A stretch of 64,000 bases of DNA from Pseudomonas syringae KCTC 12500 (GCF_000507185.2 NZ_AYTM02000002.1:1325501-1389500); one strand, 5' to 3'; shown: positions 1 through 10,057, counted from the stretch's first letter. Notes: generated by a model from the sequence alone, not told the origin. Translations and numbers: made by a program.

Positions 1-81
1 GAGAAGTTGGCCGAGTCCCTGGCACGTCCCGTCTTTATCGTCCTGCCGCCCGGTTTCTGTAATGCCAGATTGCAATCAGAT

Positions 82-1260
82 TCACCCCCGCGGCGCAAAC
101 CTGCGCAACGCAACCACACCCAACACAGCCGACAACACCGACCCGATCAGCACGCCCACCTTGACCTCGTCGACCAGTTCCGGCGCGCCCGGGAAGGCCA
201 GTGCGCCAATGAACAGGCTCATGGTGAAGCCGATACCACACAATGCTGCGACGCCATACAACTGGCCCCAGTTGCTGCCGTCCGGCAAGCGGGCCAGGCC
301 TGCGCGAATCGCCAGCGCGGCCATGGCGAATATGCCGACCTGCTTGCCGACCAGTAGCCCTAGCGCAACGCCAAGCGGGACCGGGTCCACGAGCTTGTCG
401 GCGGTTATGCTCGACAGTGATACGCCAGCGTTGGCAAAACCGAAGATCGGTACGACGGCAAACGCCACCCACGGGTGCAGCTTTTCTTCCAGATGCAGCA
501 GTGGCGAGCGAGCCTCTTCATCGGGTTTGCCCAACGGGATGCACAGCGCCAGCGCGACGCCCGCGAGGGTGGCGTGGATACCGGACTGGAGCATGAAGAA
601 CCACAGCAGCGCGCCTACAACCAGGTAAGGCAGCAGTTTTTTAACACCCAGACGATTCAGCGCGACGAGCACGGCGATGGAGCCCAGCGCTGCCAGCAGC
701 ATGGGAATGGAGAGATCGCTGGTGTAGAACAGCGCGATGATCAGCACCGCGCCGAGGTCATCGAGAATCGCCAGTGCAGACAGGAAGATCTTCAGCGACA
801 GCGGCACGCGCTTGCCCAGCAGTGACAGCACACCCAGGGCGAATGCGATGTCGGTCGCTGCCGGAATGGCCCAGCCGCCGATAGTGTCTGGCCGCCCCCA
901 GTTGAACGCCACGTAGATCAGCGCCGGAACCACCATGCCGCCCAGCGCCGCAAAGCCCGGCAAGGCCCTCTGGCTCCAGGAGGCGAGCTGGCCGGCGAGC
1001 ACCTCGCGCTTGATCTCCAGGCCAACCAGCATGAAGAAGATTGCCATCAGGCCGTCATTGATCCAGTGCGAAACCGACAACCCGGCGAACACTGCGTGCA
1101 GCGCGGCGAAGTAGCTGTCGGCCAGCGGTGAGTTGGCAACGATCAGGGCCGCCAGCGCAGCCGCCATCAACATCAGCCCGCCTGCGGATTCAGCAGCGAA
1201 GAAACGCGTGATGAACGCCAGCGCATTCGGGGATTCGATACGGGGGGTGGGTTTATGCAT
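82..1260 (-). CDS. nhaA: Na+/H+ antiporter NhaA
   Basis: This inner-membrane antiporter exports Na+ in exchange for protons and supports pH and salt homeostasis. The 392-residue product is full length for the family. It is almost entirely hydrophobic, with about 11-12 predicted membrane segments. The conserved Asp pair that binds the ion in E. coli NhaA is visible in [16 protein letters not shown] near residue 165. GGAG lies five bases upstream of the ATG at 1260. The gene stands alone: bases 1-81 hold no recognisable gene, and the next good gene on the other side is transcribed divergently. Identification is by family motif and length. Confidence 0.95.
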   Translation of the reverse strand: MHKPTPRIESPNALAFITRFFAAESAGGLMLMAAALAALIVANSPLADSYFAALHAVFAGLSVSHWINDGLMAIFFMLVGLEIKREVLAGQLASWSQRALPGFAALGGMVVPALIYVAFNWGRPDTIGGWAIPAATDIAFALGVLSLLGKRVPLSLKIFLSALAILDDLGAVLIIALFYTSDLSIPMLLAALGSIAVLVALNRLGVKKLLPYLVVGALLWFFMLQSGIHATLAGVALALCIPLGKPDEEARSPLLHLEEKLHPWVAFAVVPIFGFANAGVSLSSITADKLVDPVPLGVALGLLVGKQVGIFAMAALAIRAGLARLPDGSNWGQLYGVAALCGIGFTMSLFIGALAFPGAPELVDEVKVGVLIGSVLSAVLGVVALRRFAPRG

Positions 1261-1426
1261 GACGGCTCCGCGGGGGTACAGCGCAAAAAGGCCGCAACCT
1301 TACCATCCGCAGAGCCTGTTGAAGCTCAGGTAAACCTGAGGATACAAATTAACGTTTCCCGGCCGAATACGCGCTGAAAAACGTCGTTGAACAACGCCTG
1401 CCGATCAGACGGGCGCCCCGCTCATG

Positions 1427-1621
1427 TCATTTCTTGACCGTTTCTTCGAGCGTAAAGCGGCCAAACGGGTTCTGGCCCAAGTGCTTGATGTTCTTGTGCG
1501 ACACGTTGATGTAGGGGCTGTGGTAGAGGTCGATCCAGTTGACGCCCGCATCGTGGTTGATCAGCAGATGATCCACGGTGACCTTGCATCTGAATTCGGC
1601 CATGCAAAAGCTGGGGGCCAA
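1427..1621 (-). pseudogene. Short ORF, possible gene remnant of unknown function
   Basis: A 64-codon frame opens with TTG at 1621; an internal ATG lies at 1603. It has Pseudomonas-like codon use (mostly G/C in third positions) and a protein-like composition ending FTLEETVKK. Neither start has a Shine-Dalgarno sequence, and there is no hydrophobic segment. I recognise no domain. The good codon use without a start signal suggests the 3' remnant of a longer gene rather than an intact small gene, but an intact small protein is possible. Confidence 0.3.
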
Positions 1622-1771
1622 AAACCGTGTGCAGGCGGTGGTGCGTGCCGTTCACTACCGCTTACTCGACCACTGACCGGTTTATAGGCCAAAACCTATC
1701 ATTTTCTATAGTTATGAAACGCAAGACGCCGCGCTATGGTGCCCTCAAACTATCCAGCAGGGACCGCCGAC

Positions 1772-2695
1772 ATGGCAGATATGACGATCAAGGAAGGTTT
1801 TGCGCCCTTTGGCGACTATCATACGTGGTATCGCATCACAGGCGACCTGCACAGTCCCGACACTCCACTGGTCATTCTGCACGGCGGTCCCGGTTGTACG
1901 CACGACTACGTCGATTCGTTCAAGGACATCGCCAGCACCGGCAGGGCCGTTATCCACTACGATCAGTTGGGTAACGGGAAGTCGACCCACCTGCGCGAGG
2001 TGAAGCGCGACTTCTGGACAGTCGATCTGTTTTTGAGCGAACTCGACAACCTGCTTGAGCACCTGGGCATCGAAAACAATTACGCATTGCTGGGCCAGTC
2101 GTGGGGCGGCATGCTGGCTTCAGAGCATGCCGTGCGTCAGCCCGAAGGGCTGAAGGCGCTGATCATCGCCAACTCCCCCGCAGACATGCACACCTGGGTA
2201 AGTGAGGCCAACCGGCTGCGCGAGGATCTGCCAGCTGAGGTCCAGGCCGCGTTGCTCAAGCACGAAAAAGCGGAAACGTTGAAAGACCCGGAATACCTGA
2301 AAGCCTCGCGAGTGTTCTATGACCGTCATGTCTGCCGCATCACACCGTGGCCGGAGGAGGTAAAACGTACCTTCGACGAGATTAACGCCGATCCGACCGT
2401 CTACCACGCCATGAATGGTCCTACCGGGTTCCACGTCATCGGCACGATGAAGGACTGGACCATCGTCAATCGCCTGAAGCTCATCAGCGTTCCTGCCTTA
2501 CTGATTTCCGGGAAGTATGACGAAGCCACACCGCTCGTCGTGAAGCCCTACGTGGATAACGTCCCCGATATCAGTTGGTCTGTCTTCGAAGAGTCCAGTC
2601 ACATGCCCCATGCAGAAGAACGAATGGCCTGCATGGGACGCATCGCAGGTTTTCTGGACACGTTGGTGGAACACGTTGAAGAGTCCGCAGCTTGA
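1772..2695 (+). CDS. Proline iminopeptidase-family alpha/beta hydrolase
   Basis: This is a serine hydrolase of the alpha/beta fold, closest in motif pattern to proline iminopeptidases and L-amino acid amidases (peptidase family S33). [10 protein letters not shown] near residue 40 supplies the oxyanion-hole motif. GQSWGG near residue 110 holds the nucleophilic Ser, and [10 protein letters not shown] near residue 285 holds the catalytic His. The ATG at 1772 is chosen over 1736 because AGGGA lies eight bases upstream, giving 307 residues, the usual size. There is no signal peptide, so it is cytoplasmic. It probably releases N-terminal residues from short peptides or acts on amino acid amides; the exact substrate cannot be read from sequence. 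Confidence 0.85.
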   Translation: MADMTIKEGFAPFGDYHTWYRITGDLHSPDTPLVILHGGPGCTHDYVDSFKDIASTGRAVIHYDQLGNGKSTHLREVKRDFWTVDLFLSELDNLLEHLGIENNYALLGQSWGGMLASEHAVRQPEGLKALIIANSPADMHTWVSEANRLREDLPAEVQAALLKHEKAETLKDPEYLKASRVFYDRHVCRITPWPEEVKRTFDEINADPTVYHAMNGPTGFHVIGTMKDWTIVNRLKLISVPALLISGKYDEATPLVVKPYVDNVPDISWSVFEESSHMPHAEERMACMGRIAGFLDTLVEHVEESAA

Positions 2696-2961
2696 CGTCG
2701 AGGCCTGATGGATTCGCGCGCTGAGAATTGCAGTATTAGAGTGAATACTTTAATGACGGTCACTCAAATAATGGCTAACTTTATTCACAGTGTTACTGGA
2801 ACTTTTCACACTACGCGATTGCCCGGCAGCAAATAATGTCATTACGCTATTATGAAATAACTTTCATCCCCCTTTTGTTAAAGCTCTCTCGTTTTCAGCA
2901 GAAAAACAGTCATTGGAAGGAACGTATTTGCCTTCCGCCTGTTTTGCCGCTGGAGGCAACC

Positions 2962-4587
2962 ATGAACCTCAGATCGTTAAGCATTTCACGCAGGGCTTCC
3001 CTGTGTTTTGGCGTCATCACCTTGCTGTTGATCGGTCTGGGCGCCTTCTCCTACGTACAGATCGGCCACCTGCGCATAGCCGAGCAGAACATAGAAGAAA
3101 ACTCACTGCCCAGCATTCAAGTCGTCGACGACATTCAGATCGCCCTGCTTCACGCTCGCCTGGAAAGCATCAGGATGCTTGCCAGCAATGATCCGAGCGT
3201 ACACGCCACCGCAGAAGCCAAGGTTCGGGAAGCGATCGAGGCGCTGCGTGCCAATAGTGACTTCTATCAAAAACACCTGCTGTCGGGCGAAGCCGACCGG
3301 GCGCAATTCGAAGAGGCCAATAACAAGATGGGCGTCTACATTGATGGCTTGAAACAGGTCGTCGCACTGGACAGCGCTGATCACGACAAAGCGGTCTCCC
3401 TCGCCAACGGAGAGCAGGCCCAAAAGGCCGCTGCCTATCAGGAAAAACTCACTGTGCTACGTGGGCACAATGCTGAAGAGGCGGTCGTCTCCGGGAAAGA
3501 TGCCACTGCAGTCTACGACCACAGCGTCAACGTGTTGATGATTGTGCTGATCGCAGCGTTCCTGCTTACCGTGGTACTCGCGATTGCACTGACACGCAGC
3601 ATTGTCGACCCGATCAGCGTCTCGCTGAAACTGGCGGAAGACATCGCCGCCGGTGACCTGACCCGGCAATTGAGCGTTAGCGGCAGCGATGAAGCCTCAC
3701 GCTTGATGACGGCCCTCAACACCATGTCGGGCAACCTGCGTACCACCATTCACGAAATTTCCGGCGCTTCCGCGCAACTGAGCACCGCCGCCGTCGAAAT
3801 GACGTCGATCACCGAAAGTGCCGACCGCACACTGCAGCAGCAGAACAGCGAAATCGAGCAGGCAGCTACTGCGGTAAACGAAATGAGTGCTGCCGTAGAA
3901 GAGGTCGCTCGTAATGCTACCTCGACCTCGCAGGCCGCCCAACAGTCGAGCCTTTCCGCTGACCTGGGTAACCAGCGCGTTGCTGAAACCCTGACAGCCA
4001 TGCACAACCTGACGGGTCTGGTCGAGGGCTCTTCTGCACAAGTCACCGCGCTGGCCGGTCAGGCTCAGAACATCAGTAAAGTGCTGGGCGTAATTCGCGG
4101 CATTGCCGAACAGACCAACCTGCTGGCACTCAACGCAGCCATCGAAGCCGCGCGTGCCGGCGAACAGGGTCGCGGCTTCGCTGTGGTAGCCGATGAAGTA
4201 CGGGCTCTGGCGCACCGCACACAGACGTCCACGCAAGAAGTCGAACAGATGATTTCAGCGATTCAGGCCGGTTCTTCCGCCACGGTCGAGTCCATGCAAA
4301 GGAGCACCCAGGAAGTTCACAGCACTCGCAAGACCGCAGAAGACGCCGGGGAGTCGCTGCGCCAGATCACCGACTCGGTACTCGAGATCAATAACCGTAA
4401 CTTGCAGATCGCCGCGGCCTCCGAACAACAGGCGCACGTAGCGCGCGATGTCGACAGAAGCCTGGTCAGCATTCGTGACCTTGCCGTGCAGAGCAGTGAA
4501 GGCACCCGGCAGACACTAATCGCCAGTACCGAACTGTCGCAGTTGGCGGTCAACCTGAATGATCTGGTGCTGCGCTTCAAGACGTAA
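2962..4587 (+). CDS. Methyl-accepting chemotaxis protein
   Basis: This transmembrane chemoreceptor signals to CheA/CheW. The 541-residue protein starts at ATG 2962, preceded by GGAGG; a longer frame from 2836 lacks this signal. Order of parts: membrane segment near residues 10-30, a periplasmic helical sensor of about 150 residues (4HB_MCP-like), a second membrane segment near 195-215 ([18 protein letters not shown]), HAMP, then the cytoplasmic signalling coiled coil. The highly conserved hairpin is present as [19 protein letters not shown] with [15 protein letters not shown]. There is no C-terminal NWETF-type CheR/CheB tether. The ligand is unknown. A terminator follows at 4619-4651. Confidence 0.93.
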   Translation: MNLRSLSISRRASLCFGVITLLLIGLGAFSYVQIGHLRIAEQNIEENSLPSIQVVDDIQIALLHARLESIRMLASNDPSVHATAEAKVREAIEALRANSDFYQKHLLSGEADRAQFEEANNKMGVYIDGLKQVVALDSADHDKAVSLANGEQAQKAAAYQEKLTVLRGHNAEEAVVSGKDATAVYDHSVNVLMIVLIAAFLLTVVLAIALTRSIVDPISVSLKLAEDIAAGDLTRQLSVSGSDEASRLMTALNTMSGNLRTTIHEISGASAQLSTAAVEMTSITESADRTLQQQNSEIEQAATAVNEMSAAVEEVARNATSTSQAAQQSSLSADLGNQRVAETLTAMHNLTGLVEGSSAQVTALAGQAQNISKVLGVIRGIAEQTNLLALNAAIEAARAGEQGRGFAVVADEVRALAHRTQTSTQEVEQMISAIQAGSSATVESMQRSTQEVHSTRKTAEDAGESLRQITDSVLEINNRNLQIAAASEQQAHVARDVDRSLVSIRDLAVQSSEGTRQTLIASTELSQLAVNLNDLVLRFKT

Positions 4588-4618
4588 CCCAGACATCTAC
4601 GCCGACCGGACATGACAG

Positions 4619-4651
4619 AGGGCAGCAGATTCGTCTACTGCCCTTCTTTTA
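4619..4651 (+). terminator. Rho-independent terminator after the chemoreceptor
   Basis: AGGGCAG (4619-4625) pairs with CTGCCCT (4638-4644), extended by CAGA/TCT, and is followed by TCTTTTAT. It lies 31 bases past the chemoreceptor stop codon. Confidence 0.8.
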
Positions 4652-5001
4652 TAGAGTCAGTAGCGTTCGGTAAAAAACCTGCAATCACTCCTCCCCTCCC
4701 CTCCCCAGCCTCTGCGTTCAAAACCTGTAACCCGCGCAACCCTGCTGACAGACTTTCAGGCGCATCGCTTTCCTTAGTTGAAACAGGATCCCTAAAGACC
4801 CTGTTCACGAGCCCGGACTATTTGAAAAAGCCCGCAACGTTGACAGGGGCATTAAAGTCATTCGATAGTTGGCGGCGAACAACAAAATATTTCATGTAAG
4901 CCACGATCAGGTATGACACGATCACTTCCTGCACGGGATCGGCAGCGCCCGGCGTACTGCCAAGGCCGCATCAGTGCTTTTTATGACCAGGGTGAGACAT
5001 T
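4652..5001. other. Intergenic region with no supported gene
   Basis: About 350 bases between the chemoreceptor terminator and the GAF gene. A 95-codon frame here (from 4612) has non-coding composition and overlaps the terminator, so I do not call it. There is a C-rich CTCC/CCCT stretch near 4689-4710. I see no convincing promoter or operator. Confidence 0.5.
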
Positions 5002-5511
5002 TTGAACAACAACCTGACTTCCGCAGAGCTGGCAGTCATCAGTGAAATCGAGGCCACTTCCAGTCTGTTAAGGCTGGTAACCCGGCTGACCGGGCTAAGA
5101 TTTGCGGCCATTGCCAAAGTCACCGAGGCCAGCTGGACCGCATGCGCTGTTTACGACGAAATTCAGTTCGGGCTGGAAGCCGGTCATCAGCTCAAGCTGG
5201 AGACCACGTTTTGCAATGAGTTGCGTCTGCACCGCCAGCCTATCGTAATCAACGAAGTCGCGACCGACCCCGTCTACGCAGAGCATCCCATTACTAAAAT
5301 GTACGGTTTCCAGAGCTACTTCTCGTTGCCGATCATTTTTCCCAACGGCGATTTCTTCGGCACCCTGTGCGGCCTGGATACCAAGCCTGCGCCACTCGAT
5401 GACGCCAATACCCTCGATACCCTGAAAGTGTTTTGCACGCTGATAGCCAGCACCCTGTACGCGCACTATCAACTGCAGGAAATGCAGGAGATACAGGAAG
5501 TCACCGCTTAA
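5002..5511 (+). CDS. Stand-alone GAF domain protein
   Basis: A 169-residue soluble protein made almost entirely of one GAF domain, from about residue 15 to 155. Recognisable pieces are TFCNELRLHRQPIVI, the SYFSLPIIFPNGDFFGTLCG strand pair and the following DTKP turn. GAF domains bind small ligands or chromophores, but no output domain is attached. The start is TTG at 5002 with AGGGTGAG upstream; the nearby ATG at 4983 is out of frame. The sequence resembles the sensory GAF found in front of hybrid histidine kinases, so it may be a free sensor module or the surviving 5' part of a truncated kinase. It ends just short of the convergent acetyltransferase gene. Confidence 0.75.
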   Translation: MNNNLTSAELAVISEIEATSSLLRLVTRLTGLRFAAIAKVTEASWTACAVYDEIQFGLEAGHQLKLETTFCNELRLHRQPIVINEVATDPVYAEHPITKMYGFQSYFSLPIIFPNGDFFGTLCGLDTKPAPLDDANTLDTLKVFCTLIASTLYAHYQLQEMQEIQEVTA

Positions 5512-5524
5512 GGCATGGAATGCC

Positions 5525-5980
5525 TCAAACGCGCAGTTGCCGCTCCATGATCAATGTGCGCTCTTCTCCCTCCAGATGTTCCCGCACCACGCTGAAGCCC
5601 AGCGCCAGATAGAACTCCCGCGCAGTCAAGGATGAAGGTACAACCATCCGCGCCGCGCCCGCCTTGCGTGCGACAACCTCCAGCTCGGCCATCAACAAAC
5701 GCCCGATCCCCTGCCGATGCCTGTCAGGGTCAACAAATACCGAGCGCACGACCTCGCCCTCCAGACTCGCAGTGCCTATCACCACGTGACCCTCTGACGC
5801 CACGAACACTTGCCGCTGTTGCATGAGCTGCTCGATCGCAGCCGGGCTGAAACTCAATTGCACGCGCTCGATCACACTGGCGGGATAGTCCTTGGCATTG
5901 CTGGTTCGCAAGGCCGCCAATACCACGCGGCTGATGGCATCAGCGTCCGCCATGCGGGCGGGTCGCACCTCGATGTTCAT
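5525..5980 (-). CDS. GNAT-family N-acetyltransferase
   Basis: A 151-residue cytoplasmic acetyl-CoA-dependent N-acetyltransferase. The pattern VRSVFVDPDRHRQGIGRLLM contains the Q/R-x-x-G-x-G/A acetyl-CoA pyrophosphate loop (RQGIGR) near residue 85. It is followed by the typical AREFYLALGF helix and a final strand with RTLIMERQL. The ATG at 5980 is preferred over upstream starts because AGGAG precedes it by about ten bases. The gene converges on the GAF gene with 13 bases between stops. The substrate cannot be predicted. Confidence 0.88.
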   Translation of the reverse strand: MNIEVRPARMADADAISRVVLAALRTSNAKDYPASVIERVQLSFSPAAIEQLMQQRQVFVASEGHVVIGTASLEGEVVRSVFVDPDRHRQGIGRLLMAELEVVARKAGAARMVVPSSLTAREFYLALGFSVVREHLEGEERTLIMERQLRV

Positions 5981-6343
5981 GGTGTGGCTCCTGATTACTT
6001 TGCAATGGGTGAGCTCATTTTCAGAGAGAGCAGGCAGGCAACACACGCCTTCATAAGATGAAGCCTTTGCTCACTCAGCACGCAAAAAACGTAGCCGAAG
6101 AGCCTGCGTGACGGCACTCGATTTACTTATTTTCGGCCAGTCGACGAATGGTAGCACTGGCAACATACCGTAAATAAAAGGCCAACCCCTCGCCGTGTGC
6201 GGCTTGAACAACGATAGCGTTCAAAAAATCCGATCTGCGGCCGATTAATCGGTATCTCGCCGCTGTGGTCGGAATCTTTTCGTCTGTTAAAGTGAGTTTC
6301 GTGATGTCATATAGTCATCATCGAGTACCCATTGAGAATCATC
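5981..6343. other. Intergenic region between divergent genes
   Basis: About 360 bases between divergently transcribed genes (acetyltransferase leftward, EAL protein rightward), so it should hold both promoters. The 12-base palindrome CCGATTAATCGG at 6241-6252 is the only clear symmetric element and could be an operator. I cannot assign promoter boxes with confidence. Confidence 0.4.
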
Positions 6344-8167
6344 ATGAACGCCAGTGCCCCCATTCCCCTGAATGAAACGCAACGTCTGTTGCGCATACGG
6401 GAGCTGTGCGTACTTGAAGATACGTCCGATGACGTATTCGATGAAATCGTCGCGATGACCGCTGCATTTTTCGAGACGCCGATTGCCCTGATCTCGATCG
6501 TCGATGAGCATCGTCAGTGGTTCCGCGCCAGGGTTGGCCTGAATGCCCGTGAAACACCGCGTAACGTGTCCTTCTGCGCCTACACCATCCTTTCCGACAC
6601 GCTGTTCGAGATTCCCGACGCGACGCTCGACCAACGCTTCGTGAACAACAGCCTGGTGACCGGCCACCCTGACATTCGTTACTACGCAGGCGCGCCACTG
6701 ATCACCGATGACGGCATTGCCCTGGGCAGCCTGTGCGTGATCGACACCAAGCCGCGCGAGCCGATGAGCGAGTACCAGACGCAGATGCTCAAGCGCTTTG
6801 CCTCACTGGTCATGAAGCGCATTGTCGGCCTCAGGCTCAGTTGCTTCATTGATCAGCCCACCGGCTTGTACAACCGCTCGCGCCTGCAGGAAGACATCAG
6901 TCAGGCAGTGGCATCCAGTGTCGATTATCAGTTGGTCGTGGTGGACATGATTACCTCGGCGTTCCTCAACGACATCGTCAAGGCCCTGGGTTACAGCTTC
7001 TCGCAGGATCTGGTGACGGCGATCAAAAGCCGACTGGAGTGCCTGCTGCCGCCGACCTGTTCCCTGTACAAGGTCAGCCCTACGCGCTTCGGCTTTCTGT
7101 TGGCTGGCGATCGCACGCCCGAACACCTGTTTCGCACCATCCTCAAAGACTTCGAGACGCCCGTTGAGTGCCGGGGCATTCCGGTACAGATGCAGGTCGG
7201 CCTGGGAGTCGTGACCCTGAACCGCAATCCGGCCGAAGAACAGGACTGGATGCGCATGGTCATCAGCGCCGCCGACGATGCCCGCGACCGCGATCTCGGC
7301 TGGGCGATGTATGAACCGCATTTCGACGCCGCCCAGCAGCGTGCTTTCAAACTGCTCAGTTCGTTGACCGGGGCGGTGCACGCTGACGATCAACTGCGTC
7401 TGGTCTACCAGCCGCGCATCGACCTCGACTCCGGCCTGTGTACGTCGGTAGAGGCCCTGCTGCGCTGGAATCACCCCACGCTCGGGGCCATCGGGCCTGC
7501 CGAGTTCGTGCCGCTGGCCGAGAAGACCGCGCTGATGCGCCCGCTGAGCCTTTGGGTGCTGACCAGTGCTATCGAACAGGCCGCTCGCTGGCAGCAACAG
7601 GGCTTCGATTTTCGTATTGCGATCAACGTGACGCCCGAAGACCTCACCGGCCCTGCGTTCACTGACCGGATGATCCGTCTGCTGGGCAAGCACAAGATCG
7701 ACCCTACCCGCTTCGAGCTGGAGTTCACTGAAGGCGCGTTGATGCACAACCCGGCAGAAGTACGCCACCAACTGGAGCGCATGCGTCAGATGGGCATGGA
7801 TGTGGCAATCGATGACTTCGGCACGGGCTACAGCAACTGGAATTACCTGCGGCAGTTGCCTGCGACGACGGTCAAGCTCGACCAGTCGCTGATCCGTAAT
7901 CTGGCGTCCGACAAAACCGATCAGCGTCTGGTCAAGGCATTGATCGGTCTGGCCAAGAAGCTCGGTTACTGGGTCGTGGCCGAGGGCATCGAAACCGATG
8001 AGATTCGTCGCCTGGTCAAGCAGTGGGGTTGCGATGAAGGCCAAGGCTACCTGATCGCCAAACCCATGGAAGCCGAGGCTCTTCTGAACTGGATCGGCCC
8101 GAACCAACGCCTGCAGAGTGCTGCCCAAGCCGCAGAAGCGGCAATCGTGCGCGACAAACGGTTATAA
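6344..8167 (+). CDS. GAF-GGDEF(degenerate)-EAL cyclic-di-GMP phosphodiesterase
   Basis: A 607-residue soluble signalling protein. An N-terminal GAF domain (residues about 15-165) is followed by a GGDEF-like fold (about 175-335) in which the GGDEF signature is not recognisable: the matching stretch reads RFGFLL. A C-terminal EAL domain starts near 350. The EAL catalytic set looks complete: VEALLRW, INVTPEDL, ELEFTEG, IDDFGTGYSN, KLDQSL, AEGIET and GQGYL. The likely activity is hydrolysis of c-di-GMP to pGpG under GAF control, lowering c-di-GMP and favouring motility. ATG 6344 is preferred over TTG 6332 because TGAGAA sits just upstream. There is no membrane segment. Confidence 0.88.
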   Translation: MNASAPIPLNETQRLLRIRELCVLEDTSDDVFDEIVAMTAAFFETPIALISIVDEHRQWFRARVGLNARETPRNVSFCAYTILSDTLFEIPDATLDQRFVNNSLVTGHPDIRYYAGAPLITDDGIALGSLCVIDTKPREPMSEYQTQMLKRFASLVMKRIVGLRLSCFIDQPTGLYNRSRLQEDISQAVASSVDYQLVVVDMITSAFLNDIVKALGYSFSQDLVTAIKSRLECLLPPTCSLYKVSPTRFGFLLAGDRTPEHLFRTILKDFETPVECRGIPVQMQVGLGVVTLNRNPAEEQDWMRMVISAADDARDRDLGWAMYEPHFDAAQQRAFKLLSSLTGAVHADDQLRLVYQPRIDLDSGLCTSVEALLRWNHPTLGAIGPAEFVPLAEKTALMRPLSLWVLTSAIEQAARWQQQGFDFRIAINVTPEDLTGPAFTDRMIRLLGKHKIDPTRFELEFTEGALMHNPAEVRHQLERMRQMGMDVAIDDFGTGYSNWNYLRQLPATTVKLDQSLIRNLASDKTDQRLVKALIGLAKKLGYWVVAEGIETDEIRRLVKQWGCDEGQGYLIAKPMEAEALLNWIGPNQRLQSAAQAAEAAIVRDKRL

Positions 8168-8258
8168 CCTTAGAACACATCTTCATAACCGTTTACACCA
8201 CAAGCCGTTATGCTGCCCGCCACTTTTTGCCTATGCGTTTGCTTGAAAAAGGTTGGAT

Positions 8259-9044
8259 ATGGAAGCGGGTGGTCTGGGTTTCGTCGTTGCAGGGCTGGTA
8301 GTCGGATTCATCGTTGGCATGACCGGAGTCGGCGGCGGCTCGCTGATGACGCCGATACTGTTGTGGTTCGGCATCAATCCGGCCACGGCGGTCGGCACCG
8401 ACTTGCTGTACGCGGCGATTACCAAATCCGGCGGGGTTCTGGTCCATCGCAAGAACGACAACATCGACTGGAAAGTCACCGGGCTGCTGACCTTGGGCAG
8501 CGTGCCGGCGGTGCTCATGACGCTGTGGTTTTTGAGCACCCTGCATACCGCTCCCGAGGCGCTTAACGCGATTATCAAACAGGCCCTCGGGTTTGTGCTG
8601 CTGCTGACCGCACTCGCCGTGCTGTTCAAGAAAAAACTGCTGGCCTTTGCTCACCGACGCGGGGACGGCTACTCGTTTTTCAGCGGCACCAGCCTGACGG
8701 TACTGACCGTCATCACCGGTCTGATCCTCGGCACCATGGTCGCACTCACCTCCATCGGCGCGGGTGCGTTGGGCACGGTGGCGTTGTTCATCCTCTATCC
8801 ACTGCTGCCGACCCGGCGTCTGGTGGGTACGGAGATCGCCCACGCGGTGCCTCTCACGCTGGTTGCAGGTCTGGGTCATGCGAGCATGGGCAACATGAAC
8901 TGGGAGTTGCTGGGCTGGCTGCTGATGGGCTCACTGCCCGGCATCTACCTGGGCAGCCACATGGCAGGCCGCGTCTCCGATGACCTGCTACGGCCCTTCC
9001 TGGCCATCATGCTGGGCACGATCGGTTTCAAGCTGGCGTTCTGA
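8259..9044 (+). CDS. TauE/SafE-family membrane exporter
   Basis: A 261-residue polytopic inner-membrane protein of the TauE/SafE (former DUF81) family, proposed to move sulfite, sulfoacetate or similar organosulfur anions. The duplicated family motif is present. The N-terminal half reads GMTGVGGGSLMTPIL with NPATAVGTDLLYAAITK; the second half has TSIGAGALGTVALFILYP with RLVGTEIAHAVPL. About eight hydrophobic segments are visible. The start is ATG 8259 with AAAAGG six bases upstream; TTG at 8253 sits on that signal and is unlikely. No neighbouring sulfur gene points to the substrate. Confidence 0.88.
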   Translation: MEAGGLGFVVAGLVVGFIVGMTGVGGGSLMTPILLWFGINPATAVGTDLLYAAITKSGGVLVHRKNDNIDWKVTGLLTLGSVPAVLMTLWFLSTLHTAPEALNAIIKQALGFVLLLTALAVLFKKKLLAFAHRRGDGYSFFSGTSLTVLTVITGLILGTMVALTSIGAGALGTVALFILYPLLPTRRLVGTEIAHAVPLTLVAGLGHASMGNMNWELLGWLLMGSLPGIYLGSHMAGRVSDDLLRPFLAIMLGTIGFKLAF

Positions 9045-9263
9045 TCGGCGCTTATCCATCAGCCTGTCACATTTCTGAGTCAGGCTTGCCCACGAACACA
9101 GCCTTGAAAGCTGCAGATCCCATCTGCTTGCAGCCCGTGCACACTCATCGGGAATTGTAATTTTTTGTAGCGAGACACCGATTTTCGGCGCAGGATTTCG
9201 GGCGTCTGCTTTAGCGCCGATGACCCGGCACAGACTTACCCTCACTGAAAGGAGATGCCAACA

Positions 9264-9464
9264 ATGCTCATCCGAATTGAAGAAGGTGTATATGGCGACG
9301 CTTGGGTTGTAATACTGGACGACTATCCGGTCAAATGCCGGAGCTGGCAGGAAGCCAGAGAATTTGCCGACCGCATGAAATCCAGAATCGACGCGCCTCA
9401 TTCGCTGCCGCATATGGCACGCCGCGCCGCCCCTGAAATAAGCGTTCAGGCGGCCGCCCGCTAG
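9264..9464 (+). CDS. Small conserved hypothetical protein
   Basis: A 66-residue protein beginning MLIRIEEGVYGDAWVVIL. AAAGGAG at 9248-9254 is well placed for ATG 9264 and too close for the in-frame ATG at 9255. The first 45 residues look like a small alpha/beta fold with a conserved-looking SWQEAREFADRMK helix, reminiscent of DUF2188-type proteins. The tail is Ala-rich and probably disordered. It has no signal peptide or membrane segment. Function is unknown. Confidence 0.65.
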   Translation: MLIRIEEGVYGDAWVVILDDYPVKCRSWQEAREFADRMKSRIDAPHSLPHMARRAAPEISVQAAAR

Positions 9465-9716
9465 ACCGACTCCCTCCCCTGCGAATCACTCGACACAGCG
9501 TTGCCAGACAGTGGTCGACGCTGTTTCACCTTGTCATGACGCCGCTTGAATTATCGAACCACTTCTCGTTTCCATGACATCCGTTTCACATCCCCTTCAC
9601 GTCCGGCTGCGTAAATTGACCCCACTCCTTTGATGAATCCCATTTGGCCCACCCCGTTGTGGGCCATTTTTTTGCCTGCAGAAAAGTGCCGGTGCTCTCG
9701 CGCTGATCCGGCAGGA
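9465..9716 (+). other. Intergenic region with terminator; possible long 3' UTR or small RNA
   Basis: The 180 bases between the stop at 9464 and the terminator stem at 9645 hold no reading frame that I trust. A transcript ending at this strong terminator could be a long 3' UTR of the small gene or an independent small RNA. No promoter can be assigned confidently. Confidence 0.3.
9645..9673 (+). terminator. Strong rho-independent terminator
   Basis: TGGCCCAC (9645-9652) pairs perfectly with GTGGGCCA (9659-9666) around a six-base loop and is followed by seven T. It is oriented for rightward transcription. Confidence 0.88.
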
Positions 9717-9911
9717 TTACTCCCCTTGCGCTGCCGGCGACGATGACACAGCCAGCACCGGGCTGCTCAATACGCCAGCATTCAGCTCTGCCAGCCGATC
9801 ACTGCCGGTGCCATTGGCCACGTCATTGCTCCAGCTTGCTACCGAAACTGCCATCCAGCCCAACACAAACAACGCAGCTGCCTGTAACGCCCACTTGGTC
9901 ATGATCGACAT
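9717..9911 (-). CDS. Small single-pass membrane protein
   Basis: A 64-residue protein with one hydrophobic segment at about residues 8-27 (LQAAALFVLGWMAVSVASW) and a short soluble tail. AAGGAG lies seven bases before ATG 9911, and a second ATG follows at 9902. The hydrophobic stretch could act as a signal anchor or an uncleaved signal peptide. No family is recognised. It is separate from the PLDc_N-like gene 190 bases away on the same strand. Confidence 0.6.
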   Translation of the reverse strand: MSIMTKWALQAAALFVLGWMAVSVASWSNDVANGTGSDRLAELNAGVLSSPVLAVSSSPAAQGE

Positions 9912-10057
9912 ACGCTTTCTCCTTGTTCACGTCTGGATGGCAAGCATGTAAACACCTCACCATTGCAGAAGAATTGCAGAGTTTTTTATTTTTGCCAGCC
10001 GACATCTCACCTTTGTGAGCAAAGGTGCTGAAAAACAGGAGGGAACACTCTAGAGGG

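Noticed and set aside
6803..8128. 441-codon minus-strand frame opposite the EAL gene
   Set aside because: The plus strand has a complete set of EAL motifs; the antisense product has none.
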